Source: Oceanidesulfovibrio marinus
GTDB lineage: Bacteria > Desulfobacterota > Desulfovibrionia > Desulfovibrionales > Desulfovibrionaceae
Length of the DNA stretch: 64,000 bases
NCBI RefSeq assembly: GCF_013085545.1
Contig: NZ_CP039543.1
Span: forward strand, 4,309,322 to 4,373,321
Direction: 5' to 3'
Shown here in pieces: positions 17,758 through 26,018 of the stretch (position 1 is its first letter; each line of letters begins with the position of its first letter). A program made the translations under genes and the position numbers. The notes beneath the pieces are model-generated. The model saw only the letters and a program-made list of their open reading frames with translations, searched no databases and was not told the origin of the DNA.

Positions 17758-18303
17758 CCGCGATGCCTGCACAGCATGACGCCAGCGCTGGCGTCAACAA
17801 ACGCTGGGATTCAGCTCTGAGCAGCTATAGCGTGCTGGAGTATTGGCGGAGGGAGAGGGATTCTCGTGGCCAGACATGAAATGCGTTACTTCTCAGCGTG
17901 TTGTGTCCACTGCTCAAGTCTAGGATGTAACGCGTTTCTGTAACACTTTCAAGGTGTCCGTCCTTCCTGAAAGTGCTCATCGTCCAATTCGAATCCCTCT
18001 TTATCCTCCGAACCAGCGGGCTAAGCATATTGAGGCACCTCACGGCAGAAGGCCTGGAAGCAACTTCAAGGCGGTCAAGTCCAAGCAGCGCGCGTGCTTA
18101 TCGACAAGCTTGAGGCCACTCAGAAGAAGGTGGAATAATGGACAGCCGGCGGAGAAGGTGGAATGCGTCAGAGAGCCCCGCTGGAAGCCGCAGCCCTCTT
18201 GGATTTCGGCTGGGCCGCAACCACGCTCTTATGCAGAGAATCGACCGGAAGGTTCTTGCGCCAACCCTTAAATGCAACGACAGCTGGAATCCGTGTGTTC
18301 AGC
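17758..18303. other. Degenerate junction region at the left island end
   Basis: About 545 bp with no intact gene. It contains the 20-bp tRNA-Ser 3' fragment (17844-17863). About 125 bp further, in the opposite orientation, is a partial match TTCGAATCCCTCT (17988-18000) followed by TTATCCTCCGAACCA, also reminiscent of a tRNA-Ser 3' end. Short open stretches around 18030-18290 look like decayed coding sequence without a recognisable family. This fits an old recombination junction. Confidence 0.5.
17844..17863 (-). repeat. Left att-like repeat: 20-bp copy of tRNA-Ser 3' end
   Basis: TGGCGGAGGGAGAGGGATTC here is identical to 34510-34529, the last 20 nt of tRNA-Ser including the encoded CCA, in the same orientation. 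Sequence identity stops abruptly on the inner side. A duplicated tRNA 3' end is the normal footprint of tyrosine-integrase insertion. Confidence 0.8.
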
Positions 18304-19203
18304 CTACCCTGAGAAATAGATTCCACTAAGCCCTGCAAGCGCCACGATGCAGCCAAGATAATACAATGGCGGCGGTGTATGGCCTTCCAGCCAGCGAGCG
18401 AAGGGGACGCTGACCAGTGGCGCGGTGGCCGCTATGGTCTGCACTAGGCCGGGCTGCATGGTTTGCAAGGCCCAGATCAGACAGGTCACGCCGAGGATGG
18501 GACCGAACAGGGCGTTGAGCCCGACCCACAGCCAGGCCTGTTCCGTCCGTTGCGGAGAGCTGTGCGTGGCCGCCTCCTCCGGTTCATCAGTTCCTTTGAG
18601 CAGAAGCCACAGCAGCAATGCGATAGCCATGCCGCCGAGCAGGCGCATGAACGCCGCTGTGGGCAGGTTGGGGATTTCTCCGGCCAGCTTCAGTGAAAGC
18701 AGAGCCTTGCGGCTGATCGTGATGCTCACAGCTTGGCCCAGCCCGGCCAGGACAATCCAGGCCGTGCCGGACAACACGTCGTGGCGCTTTTCGGTTCTCA
18801 GGATGTAGGGGAGAAGGCCCAGGCCGACGCCTGTCAGGACGATGAAAGCCGATATAAGTCCCTGAAACGGAATGGCGTCCTGGTACCAGGCCCAGGCCAT
18901 GACAGCTGCGTTCACGGCGGCGATACTCTCCACCAGGAGTGCGGCCAGCGGCGCGCCCAGCCGGGGCAGGGCCAGGAACATGCACATGCCGCCGAGGCCG
19001 AAACCGACGGCGCCCGCTATGATGAACCACATTGCCTGGCTGTGCAGACTTCGACCGAAAAGGAGTGTCCACAAGCCCAAGATGCTGGCGGCGACAACCA
19101 ATCGCCAGAGGTTGGCCCTGACGACGCCGAGTATACGGATGGCGCGGTTGGCGCAGACCGGTGTGATGCCGAAGAACAGGGCGGTGAGCAGGGCGCCGGG
19201 CAT
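18304..19203 (-). CDS. DMT superfamily transporter at the end of the hydrogenase maturation operon
   Basis: A 299-aa protein with about ten membrane segments in two EamA repeats (ALFFGITPVCANRAIRIL near the start, LVQTIAATAPLVSVPFARWL near the end). It begins 15 nt after the hydF stop on the same strand and is the last gene of the maturation operon. It is therefore probably co-transcribed with hydGEF, although its ribosome site is weak. Substrate unknown. Export or import of an amino acid related to cofactor synthesis is conceivable but is speculation. Confidence 0.82.
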   Translation of the reverse strand: MPGALLTALFFGITPVCANRAIRILGVVRANLWRLVVAASILGLWTLLFGRSLHSQAMWFIIAGAVGFGLGGMCMFLALPRLGAPLAALLVESIAAVNAAVMAWAWYQDAIPFQGLISAFIVLTGVGLGLLPYILRTEKRHDVLSGTAWIVLAGLGQAVSITISRKALLSLKLAGEIPNLPTAAFMRLLGGMAIALLLWLLLKGTDEPEEAATHSSPQRTEQAWLWVGLNALFGPILGVTCLIWALQTMQPGLVQTIAATAPLVSVPFARWLEGHTPPPLYYLGCIVALAGLSGIYFSG

Positions 19204-19218
19204 GCAGAGACTGGCGGC

Positions 19219-20466
19219 TCAGTCCAGAGCCAGAGCGGCCGCAGCCGGGCTCTGCTCAGACAGCCGGATGCCGAACGGACGAACCACACGCTCAAGCACG
19301 CCCTGGACCTTGGAAATGGCCACGCCGTAGTTGGTTACGGGCACGCCACGTCGTTGGCACTCGCGGATGCGGCGCAGCATGGCCGCGCGGTTGAGCATGC
19401 ATCCGCCGCAGTGCACCACCAGGGCGTACTGCTCCAGATCGTCGGGAAAGTCGTTGCCGGCCGCCATCTGGAAGTCCAGGTCCAGGCCCGTGTACTGGGT
19501 GATCCAGCGGGGGATCTTGACCCGGCCAATATCGTCGGCCACCGGGTGGTGCGAGCAGGCCTCGGACATGAGCACGCGGTCGCCTTGACGCAGAGAGTCT
19601 ATGGCATTGGCCCCGTGCACCAGCGCCGGCAGGTCGCCCTTGTAGCGGGCAAAGAGAATGGAGAACGTGGTCAGCGGTATGGGCTCGGGTACGTCGCCGT
19701 CCACTTTGAGCACTGCCTGGGAGTCCGTAACCACCAGGGCGGGCGGCCGCTTGAGGTTGGCCAGCGCCTCCTCCAGCTCACGCTCCTTGACCACCACGCC
19801 CAGCCCGTCGGCGTCCAGGATGTCGCGCAGAACCTGGACCTGGGGCAGAATCAGCCTGCCCTTGGGCGCGGCCAGGTCGATGGGCGTGACGCAGATGGTC
19901 CATTGGCCCTCGCTGATCAGATCGCCCACCAGGGGCGGCTCCTGCCGCAGCTCCGGCGGAATGGCGTCGATAATGCCGCGCTTGAGCGCGTTCATGCCCT
20001 GGCCCGTGGCGGCCGAGGCAATATGGTATGGGATGCTGCGCTCCCTGAAGAAGGCGAGATCGGCTTCGCGCGGCGGCTGGGTGTCGCTCTTGTTCAGCAC
20101 GGCCAGGCACGGCACGCCGAGCTCGCGAAGCTCCTCCAGCACGGCGCGTTCCGGATCGTCCACACCGTGCTCGCCCACCACCAGCAAGGCCATGTCCGCC
20201 CGGGTGAGCACTTTTCTGGCGGCGCGGATGCGCAGCTCGCCCAGCTTGCCCACGTCGTCCAGACCGGGAGTGTCGTAAAAGGTCACCGGGCCCAGCGGCA
20301 AGAGCTCGTAATGCTTGGCCACGGGGTCGGTGGTGGTGCCCGGCGCATCCGAGACAATGGCGATGTCCTGCCCGGCCAGGGCGTTGATGCACGAGGATTT
20401 GCCTGCGTTGCGCCGGCCCACCAGGGTGATGACCAGACGCACGCCGCGGGGAGCCTTCTCAGCCAT
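19219..20466 (-). CDS. hydF: [FeFe] hydrogenase maturation GTPase HydF
   Basis: A 415-aa HydF, the scaffold on which the 2Fe subcluster precursor is assembled before delivery to HydA. The GTPase domain has G1 GRRNAGKSS, G3 DTPGLDD and G4 NKSD. The C-terminal domain has the cluster ligands CSHH and HCGGC (CxH...HCxxC). The ATG at 20466 has AGGAGG 10 nt upstream, and the start overlaps the last 8 nt of hydE. It is downstream of hydG, the aspartase-like gene and hydE in one operon, so all three maturases are co-expressed. Confidence 0.96.
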   Translation of the reverse strand: MAEKAPRGVRLVITLVGRRNAGKSSCINALAGQDIAIVSDAPGTTTDPVAKHYELLPLGPVTFYDTPGLDDVGKLGELRIRAARKVLTRADMALLVVGEHGVDDPERAVLEELRELGVPCLAVLNKSDTQPPREADLAFFRERSIPYHIASAATGQGMNALKRGIIDAIPPELRQEPPLVGDLISEGQWTICVTPIDLAAPKGRLILPQVQVLRDILDADGLGVVVKERELEEALANLKRPPALVVTDSQAVLKVDGDVPEPIPLTTFSILFARYKGDLPALVHGANAIDSLRQGDRVLMSEACSHHPVADDIGRVKIPRWITQYTGLDLDFQMAAGNDFPDDLEQYALVVHCGGCMLNRAAMLRRIRECQRRGVPVTNYGVAISKVQGVLERVVRPFGIRLSEQSPAAAALALD

Positions 20467-21496
20467 GGTATGTCGCCTCCTGGTACTGGAACGTGCGCGG
20501 CGACGGCCCATGGTCTGTAGATGGCGTCAGCCCCGCAGTCGCGATCGTCTTCTTGACGGAGATCACCAGCTCGCGCACGTCGTCGTTCGCGGCGTTTTTG
20601 CCGGGGTAAATGGTGTAACCGGCGCGCACCCGGCCCGGCGTGATGGTGGGCATGATGACGTTGGCTCCGGCCTCCAGCCCCATGCCCCGGCCCTCGGGCA
20701 GGGCGACCTCCAGGGCGCTGGACGCCGGGATGTTGCCAAGTGGGGCGATGAGCCGCATGAGCGCCATGAACCGCAGGGTCAGGGCAATGCTTCCAGGTTC
20801 GGAACCGCCCAAGGGCGTGTCCGGGTGCGGCAGGAACGGTCCGGCCGAGAGCATGTCCAGATCGAGCTCCCGGAGCAGCCGCAGGTCGCAGGCCAGGTCC
20901 TGTACGGTCTGGCCGGGCAACCCCACGATGATGCCGGAACCCGCCTCGTATCCAAGCTCCTGCAGTGTTTGCAGACAGCCCAGCCGGGTGCACAGGGTGC
21001 CGCCTGGCCGGACATCCTGGTGCAGCACGGGGTTGGAGGTCTCGAACTTGAGCAGATAGCGGTCCGCGCCACAGTCGCGCCAGAAGGCAAGCTCGTCGCG
21101 CGTCCGCTCGCCCAGGGAGAGGGTCACGGCCAAGCCCAGCCGCTCCTTGATGTCGCGGATAATGGCGCCGATGGTCTGCTTGTCGTAGTGCGTGTCCTCG
21201 CCGGACTGCAGAACAACGGTGCCCAGGCCCAGAACGGGCGCCTGGGATGCGGCGCCCACGATCTCCTGCGGCGTCAGCCGGTAGCGCTGTGGCCTGTTGT
21301 TTTCCGCTCGTAGACCGCAGTATGTGCAGCGCCGCCTGCAGTGGTTGGAGAACTCCACTATGCCGCGCAGATAGACGTCCGAACCGAATATGCGCTCCCG
21401 TGTCTCGCGCGCGGAAGTGAACAGACCGGGATCGTCCGCGCCTTGGAGAAGCTCCATGATTTCAGTATGATTGAGATGCGAGCCGTTGATAGTCAT
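20459..21496 (-). CDS. hydE: [FeFe] hydrogenase maturation radical SAM enzyme HydE
   Basis: A 345-aa radical SAM enzyme that processes the HydG-derived iron-cysteine-carbonyl synthon during H-cluster assembly. The radical SAM motif is CRRRCTYCGLR (CxxxCxxC), preceded by the family stretch DVYLRGIVEFSNH. Further HydE-like segments are FETSNPVLHQDVRP, GLPGQTVQDLACDL and ANVIMPTITPGRVRAGYTIY. The start at 21496 forms an ATGA overlap with the lyase gene. A much longer open frame upstream is only the antisense reading of that neighbour. The 3' end overlaps hydF by 8 nt. Confidence 0.95.
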   Translation of the reverse strand: MTINGSHLNHTEIMELLQGADDPGLFTSARETRERIFGSDVYLRGIVEFSNHCRRRCTYCGLRAENNRPQRYRLTPQEIVGAASQAPVLGLGTVVLQSGEDTHYDKQTIGAIIRDIKERLGLAVTLSLGERTRDELAFWRDCGADRYLLKFETSNPVLHQDVRPGGTLCTRLGCLQTLQELGYEAGSGIIVGLPGQTVQDLACDLRLLRELDLDMLSAGPFLPHPDTPLGGSEPGSIALTLRFMALMRLIAPLGNIPASSALEVALPEGRGMGLEAGANVIMPTITPGRVRAGYTIYPGKNAANDDVRELVISVKKTIATAGLTPSTDHGPSPRTFQYQEATYHG

Positions 21497-22914
21497 GGAA
21501 TGTTGAACCCCTCGAAGTCTTCTGACGTGAAGCCCAGCTTGCGCATGCGGCCTGGAGAAATCAGCCGGCGCAGACTCTCGGGCTCGGCCAGCCCAAGCTC
21601 CAGGCAGGCCTGTTCGATGGTCAGATCCTTGGTCCGCGCGTGCTCTACGATGCGCTCCACCACGGCGTAACCGAGCAGGGGAGTGAGCGCCGTGGCCAGG
21701 GCTCTGGATGCGCCCAGGTTCGTGCGGCAGCGCTCGTTGTTTGCGGTGAGACCGCGGATACACTTGTCGTTCAGCAGCGGAATAACGTTGGTGAGCAGGG
21801 TCAGGGACTCCAGGATCTCGGAGGCGATGAGCGGCATGAACTGGTTGAGACCCAGCGTGCCGGAACCGACGGCCATGGCCAGGCACTGGTGGGCGGCCAT
21901 GACCCGGAGCGCGGCCTGTGACGCGGCCTCGGGCATAACCGGGTTGATCTTGCCCGGCATATGGCTCGATCCGGCCTGCAACGGCGGCAGGCGCAGCTCG
22001 CCCAGCCCGCCGTCCGGTCCGCTGGATAGAAGCCGCAGGTCGGTGCACATCTTGAGCAGATTGGCGGCGCAGGCCGAGAGGATGCCCGAAACCTCCACGA
22101 AACGGTCCATGTTCTGGGTCGCGTCCACCAGGTTCTCGGCGCGGGATACAGGCAGGCCCGTGACCTGCTTGAGCTCCTCCACCACACGGAAGATGTAGTC
22201 GCGCGGTGCGGCCAGACCTGTGCCCATGGCCGTGCCGCCGAGATTGACCTGCTTGAGTCGCTCGCGACACTTGAAGATTCGCCAGCGGTCGCGCGCCGCG
22301 GCTTCGGCAAATGCGCCGATGGTCATGCCCATGGTCATGGGCAGGGCGTCCTGGAGCTGAGTGCGGCCCAGGCAGAGCACGTCGGACAGCTCCTGCTCCT
22401 TGTACTGCAGGCTCTGTTGGAGATCAGCCACAGCCTCTTCCAGCTTTTTGAGCAGGGAGAGGCAGGCCACGGCCAGGGCCGTGGGAAACACGTCGTTGGT
22501 GGATTGGTGGCGGTTCACGTGCTCCAGTGGGTGGATCAGCGAGGAATCGCCGGGCGCACCGCCGCGCAGCTCGGCGGCGCGGTTTGCCAGAACCTCGTTG
22601 ACGTTCATGTTGGTGGAGGTGCCGGCCCCGCCCTGGAACGGGTCCACCAGGATGTGCTCGTGCAACTCGCCTTCGGCCATCTCCTCGCAGGCCTGGCAGA
22701 TGGCCCGACCCACATCCTGATCCAGATAGCCAAGGGCCAGATTGGCTCTGGCGCAGGCCAGCTTGACCTGCGCCAGGGCTGTTATGAACGCATCTGGCCA
22801 GCGCCGCCCGGAGATTGGGAAGTTCTCCAGGGCGCGCAGAGTGTGAATGCCGTGGTAGGCGCCCCGGGGGAGAGTGCGCTCCCCCAGGGCGTCACGCTCT
22901 GTTCGTTCATGCAT
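21493..22914 (-). CDS. aspA: Aspartate ammonia-lyase-like enzyme in the hydrogenase maturation operon
   Basis: A 473-aa member of the aspartase/fumarase superfamily, normally converting L-aspartate to fumarate and ammonia. The signature loop is present (GSSHMPGKINPVMPE), as are the TSTNMNVNEVLANRAAE and NRHQSTNDVFPTA motifs that line the active site. These match aspartase more than argininosuccinate lyase or adenylosuccinate lyase. The gene overlaps its neighbours on both sides (8 nt with the 92-aa gene, 4 nt with hydE). Aspartase genes next to hyd maturases are known in other anaerobes. Local ammonia supply for the dithiomethylamine bridge is a plausible but unproved role. Confidence 0.85.
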   Translation of the reverse strand: MHERTERDALGERTLPRGAYHGIHTLRALENFPISGRRWPDAFITALAQVKLACARANLALGYLDQDVGRAICQACEEMAEGELHEHILVDPFQGGAGTSTNMNVNEVLANRAAELRGGAPGDSSLIHPLEHVNRHQSTNDVFPTALAVACLSLLKKLEEAVADLQQSLQYKEQELSDVLCLGRTQLQDALPMTMGMTIGAFAEAAARDRWRIFKCRERLKQVNLGGTAMGTGLAAPRDYIFRVVEELKQVTGLPVSRAENLVDATQNMDRFVEVSGILSACAANLLKMCTDLRLLSSGPDGGLGELRLPPLQAGSSHMPGKINPVMPEAASQAALRVMAAHQCLAMAVGSGTLGLNQFMPLIASEILESLTLLTNVIPLLNDKCIRGLTANNERCRTNLGASRALATALTPLLGYAVVERIVEHARTKDLTIEQACLELGLAEPESLRRLISPGRMRKLGFTSEDFEGFNIP

Positions 22915-23185
22915 GGTTCGATATCGTAGCGATCTCGGACTGCATGCGGGACTGCGTGTCCATGTCCAGCTGACGCGCCTCGCTGATGCCCACCAGCAGG
23001 GTCAACCCGCCGCCCAGGGGGTACTTCAGGGCCAGGGCGCCGCATCGGCTCGAAGCGTCCGGATTCGGCGCGGCGTATACGCATTGGGTCGTCTTTCCAT
23101 CGGAAACCCAGACGCCGCCTGCATCATGGGCTTCGGCAAAGGCAGCGATCCGTTTGATGGTCGCGTTGCTCATACAGATGGCCAT
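22907..23185 (-). CDS. Uncharacterised 92-aa protein in the hydrogenase maturation operon
   Basis: A small cytoplasmic alpha/beta protein with no family I recognise. It has no signal peptide or membrane span, and its four cysteines form no CxxC pair. It reads as an N-terminal helix (NATIKRIAAFAEAHD), a beta-rich middle (GGVWVSDGKTTQCVYAAP) and a conserved-looking ALKYPLGGGLTLLVGISEAR segment. The start has AAGGAG 6 nt upstream, it begins 36 nt after hydG, and its end overlaps the aspartase-like gene by 8 nt. That strongly suggests it is a real gene co-translated with the lyase and acting in the same process. A small accessory or partner of the lyase or HydG is possible. Confidence 0.75.
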   Translation of the reverse strand: MAICMSNATIKRIAAFAEAHDAGGVWVSDGKTTQCVYAAPNPDASSRCGALALKYPLGGGLTLLVGISEARQLDMDTQSRMQSEIATISNHA

Positions 23186-23221
23186 GGGGCAGCTCCTTCA
23201 GTGCAAGATGGTGGCGCGCGA

Positions 23222-24643
23222 TCAGTAGTACAGGTCCCGTTCCCCGTGTTGGATACGGTCCAGCCGCCTGACGAGGGAGCCCTTGAACTTCGGATCGGGG
23301 AATGAGTCCACCTCCTGGTTCAGCAGGGCCATACCAGCGTCCCTGGTGCGCTCGGAGGCGTAGTCTTCCAGGTACTCCTTGAAGGTCAGCAAGCCGTTGG
23401 GCAGGCAAAACTTCTGGATGAAGCCCTGCTTGGCCAGCTCCATGAAGTGCTCGCCCGTGCGGCCCAGGCGGTAGCAGGCCGTGCACCAGGAGGGCACGTA
23501 GCCGTGCTCCGTGACGATGGAGTGGATGACCTCGTCCAGGGAGCGGCTGTCGCCTACGCAGAACTGTTGAACATCCGGGCGGTCGTAGTTGGGGTCCTGG
23601 TAGGCGCCGGGATAGGTGCGCGACCCGGCTGAGAGCTGGGAGACGCCAACCTCCAGCAGCTCCTTACGCAGCTCCGCCGTCTCCCGCGTGGTCAGGATCA
23701 GGCCGGTGTACGGCACGGCGATGCGCAGTACGGCCACGATCTTCTTGAACTGGTGGTCCGTAGTGGGGTGGGGCGGGTTGAAGGCCAGCTCGGAGCCGAG
23801 GGCCGGCTCGATGCGCGGGAAGGAGATGGTGTGCGGTCCCACGCCGAAGTCCTTTTCCAGCTGCAGGGCGTGGTAGAGCAGACCGAGGACCTCGTAGGTG
23901 GTGTCGAACAGGCCGAAGAGCACGCCCTGGGCCACATCATCGATGCCGGCTTCCTGTGCCCGGTGCAGGGCGTGGAGCCGCCAGAGGAAGTTGGTCTTCC
24001 GGCCGGCGTGGTGCACGTGGGCGTATGTCTTCTGGTGATAGCTTTCCTGAAAACACTGGTAGGTGCCGATGCCCACCTCGCCGAGAGTCCTGAACCCTTC
24101 CACGTCCAGAGGTGCGCAATTGATGTTCACCCGGCGGATCTCGCCGCTTTTTTCCGAGGTCACATCGTACACGGTGCGCACGGTATCGGCCATCCACTCC
24201 GCGCCCAGCTTGGGATGCTCGCCATAGACCAGAAGCAGCCGCTTGTGGCCGATATCCTCCAGGGCCTCCACCTCCTTGCGCAGCTCGTCCATGGTCAGGG
24301 TGCGGCGCTCCAGGTCCTCGTTCTTTGCGTTGAACCCGCAGTAGGCGCACTGGTTGCCGCACTCGTTGGTTACGTAGAGCGGAGCGAAGAGCACGAGGCG
24401 GTTGCCGTAGATGCCCTTCTTGATGGTCCTGGCCGTTTCGAAAATTTCCTCGTCCAGGTCCGCGTCCGTATTCTTCAGCAGCACGGCGGCTTCGTGCGGG
24501 GAGAGCCCTTTTTTCTCCAGGCCCTTTTCCAGAACATCCCGGACAAGGCCGGGCGCCGGGTTCTCGGCTCTGGCGATGTCGTCCCAGATGCGGCCTTCGT
24601 CGATGAAGTTGTGCAGCTCGCGACTCAGAATTTCGACAGTCAT
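23222..24643 (-). CDS. hydG: [FeFe] hydrogenase maturation radical SAM enzyme HydG
   Basis: A 473-aa HydG that cleaves tyrosine to make the CO and cyanide ligands bound to iron for the H-cluster. The radical SAM motif is ECGNQCAYCGFN (CxxxCxxC). The C-terminal auxiliary cluster motif is CTACYRLGRTGEHF continuing to IQKFC (CxxC-x22-C), which distinguishes HydG from ThiH. The length is typical. It follows the TM1266-type gene by 15 nt with a good GGAGG ribosome site. It is the first enzyme gene of the maturation operon. Confidence 0.97.
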   Translation of the reverse strand: MTVEILSRELHNFIDEGRIWDDIARAENPAPGLVRDVLEKGLEKKGLSPHEAAVLLKNTDADLDEEIFETARTIKKGIYGNRLVLFAPLYVTNECGNQCAYCGFNAKNEDLERRTLTMDELRKEVEALEDIGHKRLLLVYGEHPKLGAEWMADTVRTVYDVTSEKSGEIRRVNINCAPLDVEGFRTLGEVGIGTYQCFQESYHQKTYAHVHHAGRKTNFLWRLHALHRAQEAGIDDVAQGVLFGLFDTTYEVLGLLYHALQLEKDFGVGPHTISFPRIEPALGSELAFNPPHPTTDHQFKKIVAVLRIAVPYTGLILTTRETAELRKELLEVGVSQLSAGSRTYPGAYQDPNYDRPDVQQFCVGDSRSLDEVIHSIVTEHGYVPSWCTACYRLGRTGEHFMELAKQGFIQKFCLPNGLLTFKEYLEDYASERTRDAGMALLNQEVDSFPDPKFKGSLVRRLDRIQHGERDLYY

Positions 24644-24658
24644 GACGGTCCCTCCTGT

Positions 24659-24901
24659 TTAGACCACGAACGATTTGACGCGAACGCCTTCGAGCATGCC
24701 CAGCTTGCCGGTCAGGGCGCCGACCTCATCTGTGGAGGCCTCGATGATCAGATTGATCACGTTGATGCCCTTGTCCCGAAAGGGCAGGCCCATGCGACCC
24801 ACGATGAGGTCGCCATGCTCGCTGAGCAACTCGTTCACACGATGCGCCGTTTTTTGTCGTTCCTTGATGATGATTCCAATGATCCCGATCCGTTTCTCCA
24901 T
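24659..24901 (-). CDS. Putative iron-only hydrogenase system regulator, TM1266 family
   Basis: An 80-aa ACT-like protein (EKRIGIIGIIIKERQKTAHR, GDLIVGRMGLPFRDKGINVI, LTGKLGMLEGVRVKSF). The fold resembles the NikR C-terminal/ACT domain without a DNA-binding part. This family is consistently found with hydEFG and is annotated as a putative regulator; its mechanism is not established. I chose the ATG at 24901 (GGGGAG 8 nt upstream), which gives the family's normal length; the longer frame is unsupported. It is the first gene of the maturation operon. Confidence 0.88.
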   Translation of the reverse strand: MEKRIGIIGIIIKERQKTAHRVNELLSEHGDLIVGRMGLPFRDKGINVINLIIEASTDEVGALTGKLGMLEGVRVKSFVV

Positions 24902-25363
24902 ATCGACGATCTCCCCGCGGGTTGCGAGAACGCAGTTCAGAGGCGGATGGACCGGCGTTGGTCCGGATGGGGACGGAGGGAGAGAACCGAAAGCTGCCGT
25001 ACGGGCGGGGCAAGAGCGGAATTCAGTCCTCGCCCTGAGGTTCAGGTGACCCCTTCCCGCAGGCTGCGTTTCTCCAGGTGAGCAGTACGTGAAGTAGCAG
25101 CTACGCCTTTCAGTGTCACGTGTCAAGAATTAGTAGCACTAAAAACAAATGAAATTAAATTTCATATTCATATAATCATACAAAAAAATCGAGCTGATCT
25201 TGAGTCTGCATGCCAGGGATCGGTTTGCCTACAGGAGCTCAGCAAGTACTTGGCTGGTATCATGCCTGGGCTGAACGCCATGCTTGATTGTTTTCGGAAT
25301 TGAGCGTAATTGCGATTGTGTTACGAAATTTTAAAAAGTATGCAGAAGGGGGTATGGTTTATC
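24902..25363. promoter_or_regulatory. Divergent control region between maturation operon and the unknown ORF/hydAB
   Basis: About 460 bp without a gene, markedly A/T-rich between 25130 and 25200. It contains a perfect inverted repeat ATGAAAT-TAA-ATTTCAT (25149-25165). On the minus strand, TTGACA (25126-25121) is a good -35 box, but the hexamer at the proper distance (TAGCTG) is poor. The palindrome is well placed to be an operator for the hyd maturation operon; no known regulator site is recognised. Confidence 0.5.
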
Positions 25364-25933
25364 ATGCGGCCCAAGACAGGGTCTTTCGCACGCTGCCAGA
25401 GCGATACGCCGCCTTCGAGGACCGCATGCGTCGCCGCCTTTGGCGATATCCTCTACCATGGGAGCGCTCTAGGCCTCTACATTATCGAGGCCATGCGCCA
25501 AGAAGCGCCTACCCCTTCCATTGAGCTCGCCTATCTGGGTGACGAGTACGCAAGCCTTGCGAGCATGCTTTTTGAAAAGGACCTGGGCGTTGTCGTGCAT
25601 TGGCTCCCGGCGCGGAGGACGCCCCTGCGCGTTCGCACGATGGATACCCGGGAGTTCTTCACATTCGCCGCGTCCGGCGAAGAGTCCGCCTGCGTGCTCC
25701 GACCTTTGTCCAGGGTCGTGCAGGGTATCTGCCTGGCGGACTGCATGCCTGCCGAGCTCGTTTTTTTGCTGGTGGAAAGCGGGATGGAGGAATCGCACGC
25801 CGACGTGCGGCGCGTGGTCCGAAGCGCCGTGTGTCGCACCATGGCCGTGTTGCGCGCATCCGGCTTCCACAGCGGCCAGGGCGCGCCGTTGGCCAGGATA
25901 TACGGCATGCCCTGGTTGAAGATCGCATTGTGA
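25364..25933 (+). CDS. Uncharacterised protein upstream of hydA
   Basis: A protein of about 189 aa with no family I can name. It is soluble, mixed alpha/beta, with scattered cysteines and a repetitive hydrophobic pattern (ILYHGSALGLYIIEAMRQEA, YASLASMLFEKDLGVVVHWL, CMPAELVFLLVESGMEES). The start is uncertain: the ATG at 25364 has AAGGGGGT 11 nt upstream, and an ATG at 25340 is the alternative. The reading frame is long, has normal third-position GC bias and ends just before the hydA leader, so it is probably real. It is on the same strand as hydAB and divergent from the maturation operon. Confidence 0.6.
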   Translation: MRPKTGSFARCQSDTPPSRTACVAAFGDILYHGSALGLYIIEAMRQEAPTPSIELAYLGDEYASLASMLFEKDLGVVVHWLPARRTPLRVRTMDTREFFTFAASGEESACVLRPLSRVVQGICLADCMPAELVFLLVESGMEESHADVRRVVRSAVCRTMAVLRASGFHSGQGAPLARIYGMPWLKIAL

Positions 25934-25945
25934 AGTGACTGGCCT

Positions 25946-25978
25946 GCGCCGGGTCCGCTGATTATGTGGTCCCGGCGC
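25946..25978 (+). promoter_or_regulatory. Hairpin in the hydA leader
   Basis: An 8-bp perfect stem extended past one T-T mismatch (GCGCCGGG 25946-25953 with CCCGGCGC 25971-25978) lies 40 nt before the hydA ATG. There is no U-run, so it may separate the upstream message from hydAB by processing rather than by termination. Confidence 0.45.
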
Positions 25979-26018
25979 TGGCATTCAACCTCAGCAACTC
26001 CAAACAAGGAGGAGACCC

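Noticed and set aside
20459-22270. A 603-codon frame that would extend hydE upstream
   Set aside because: Its first 258 codons are antisense-frame readthrough of the aspartase-like gene; the real hydE start at 21496 has the family N-terminus and overlaps the lyase stop.
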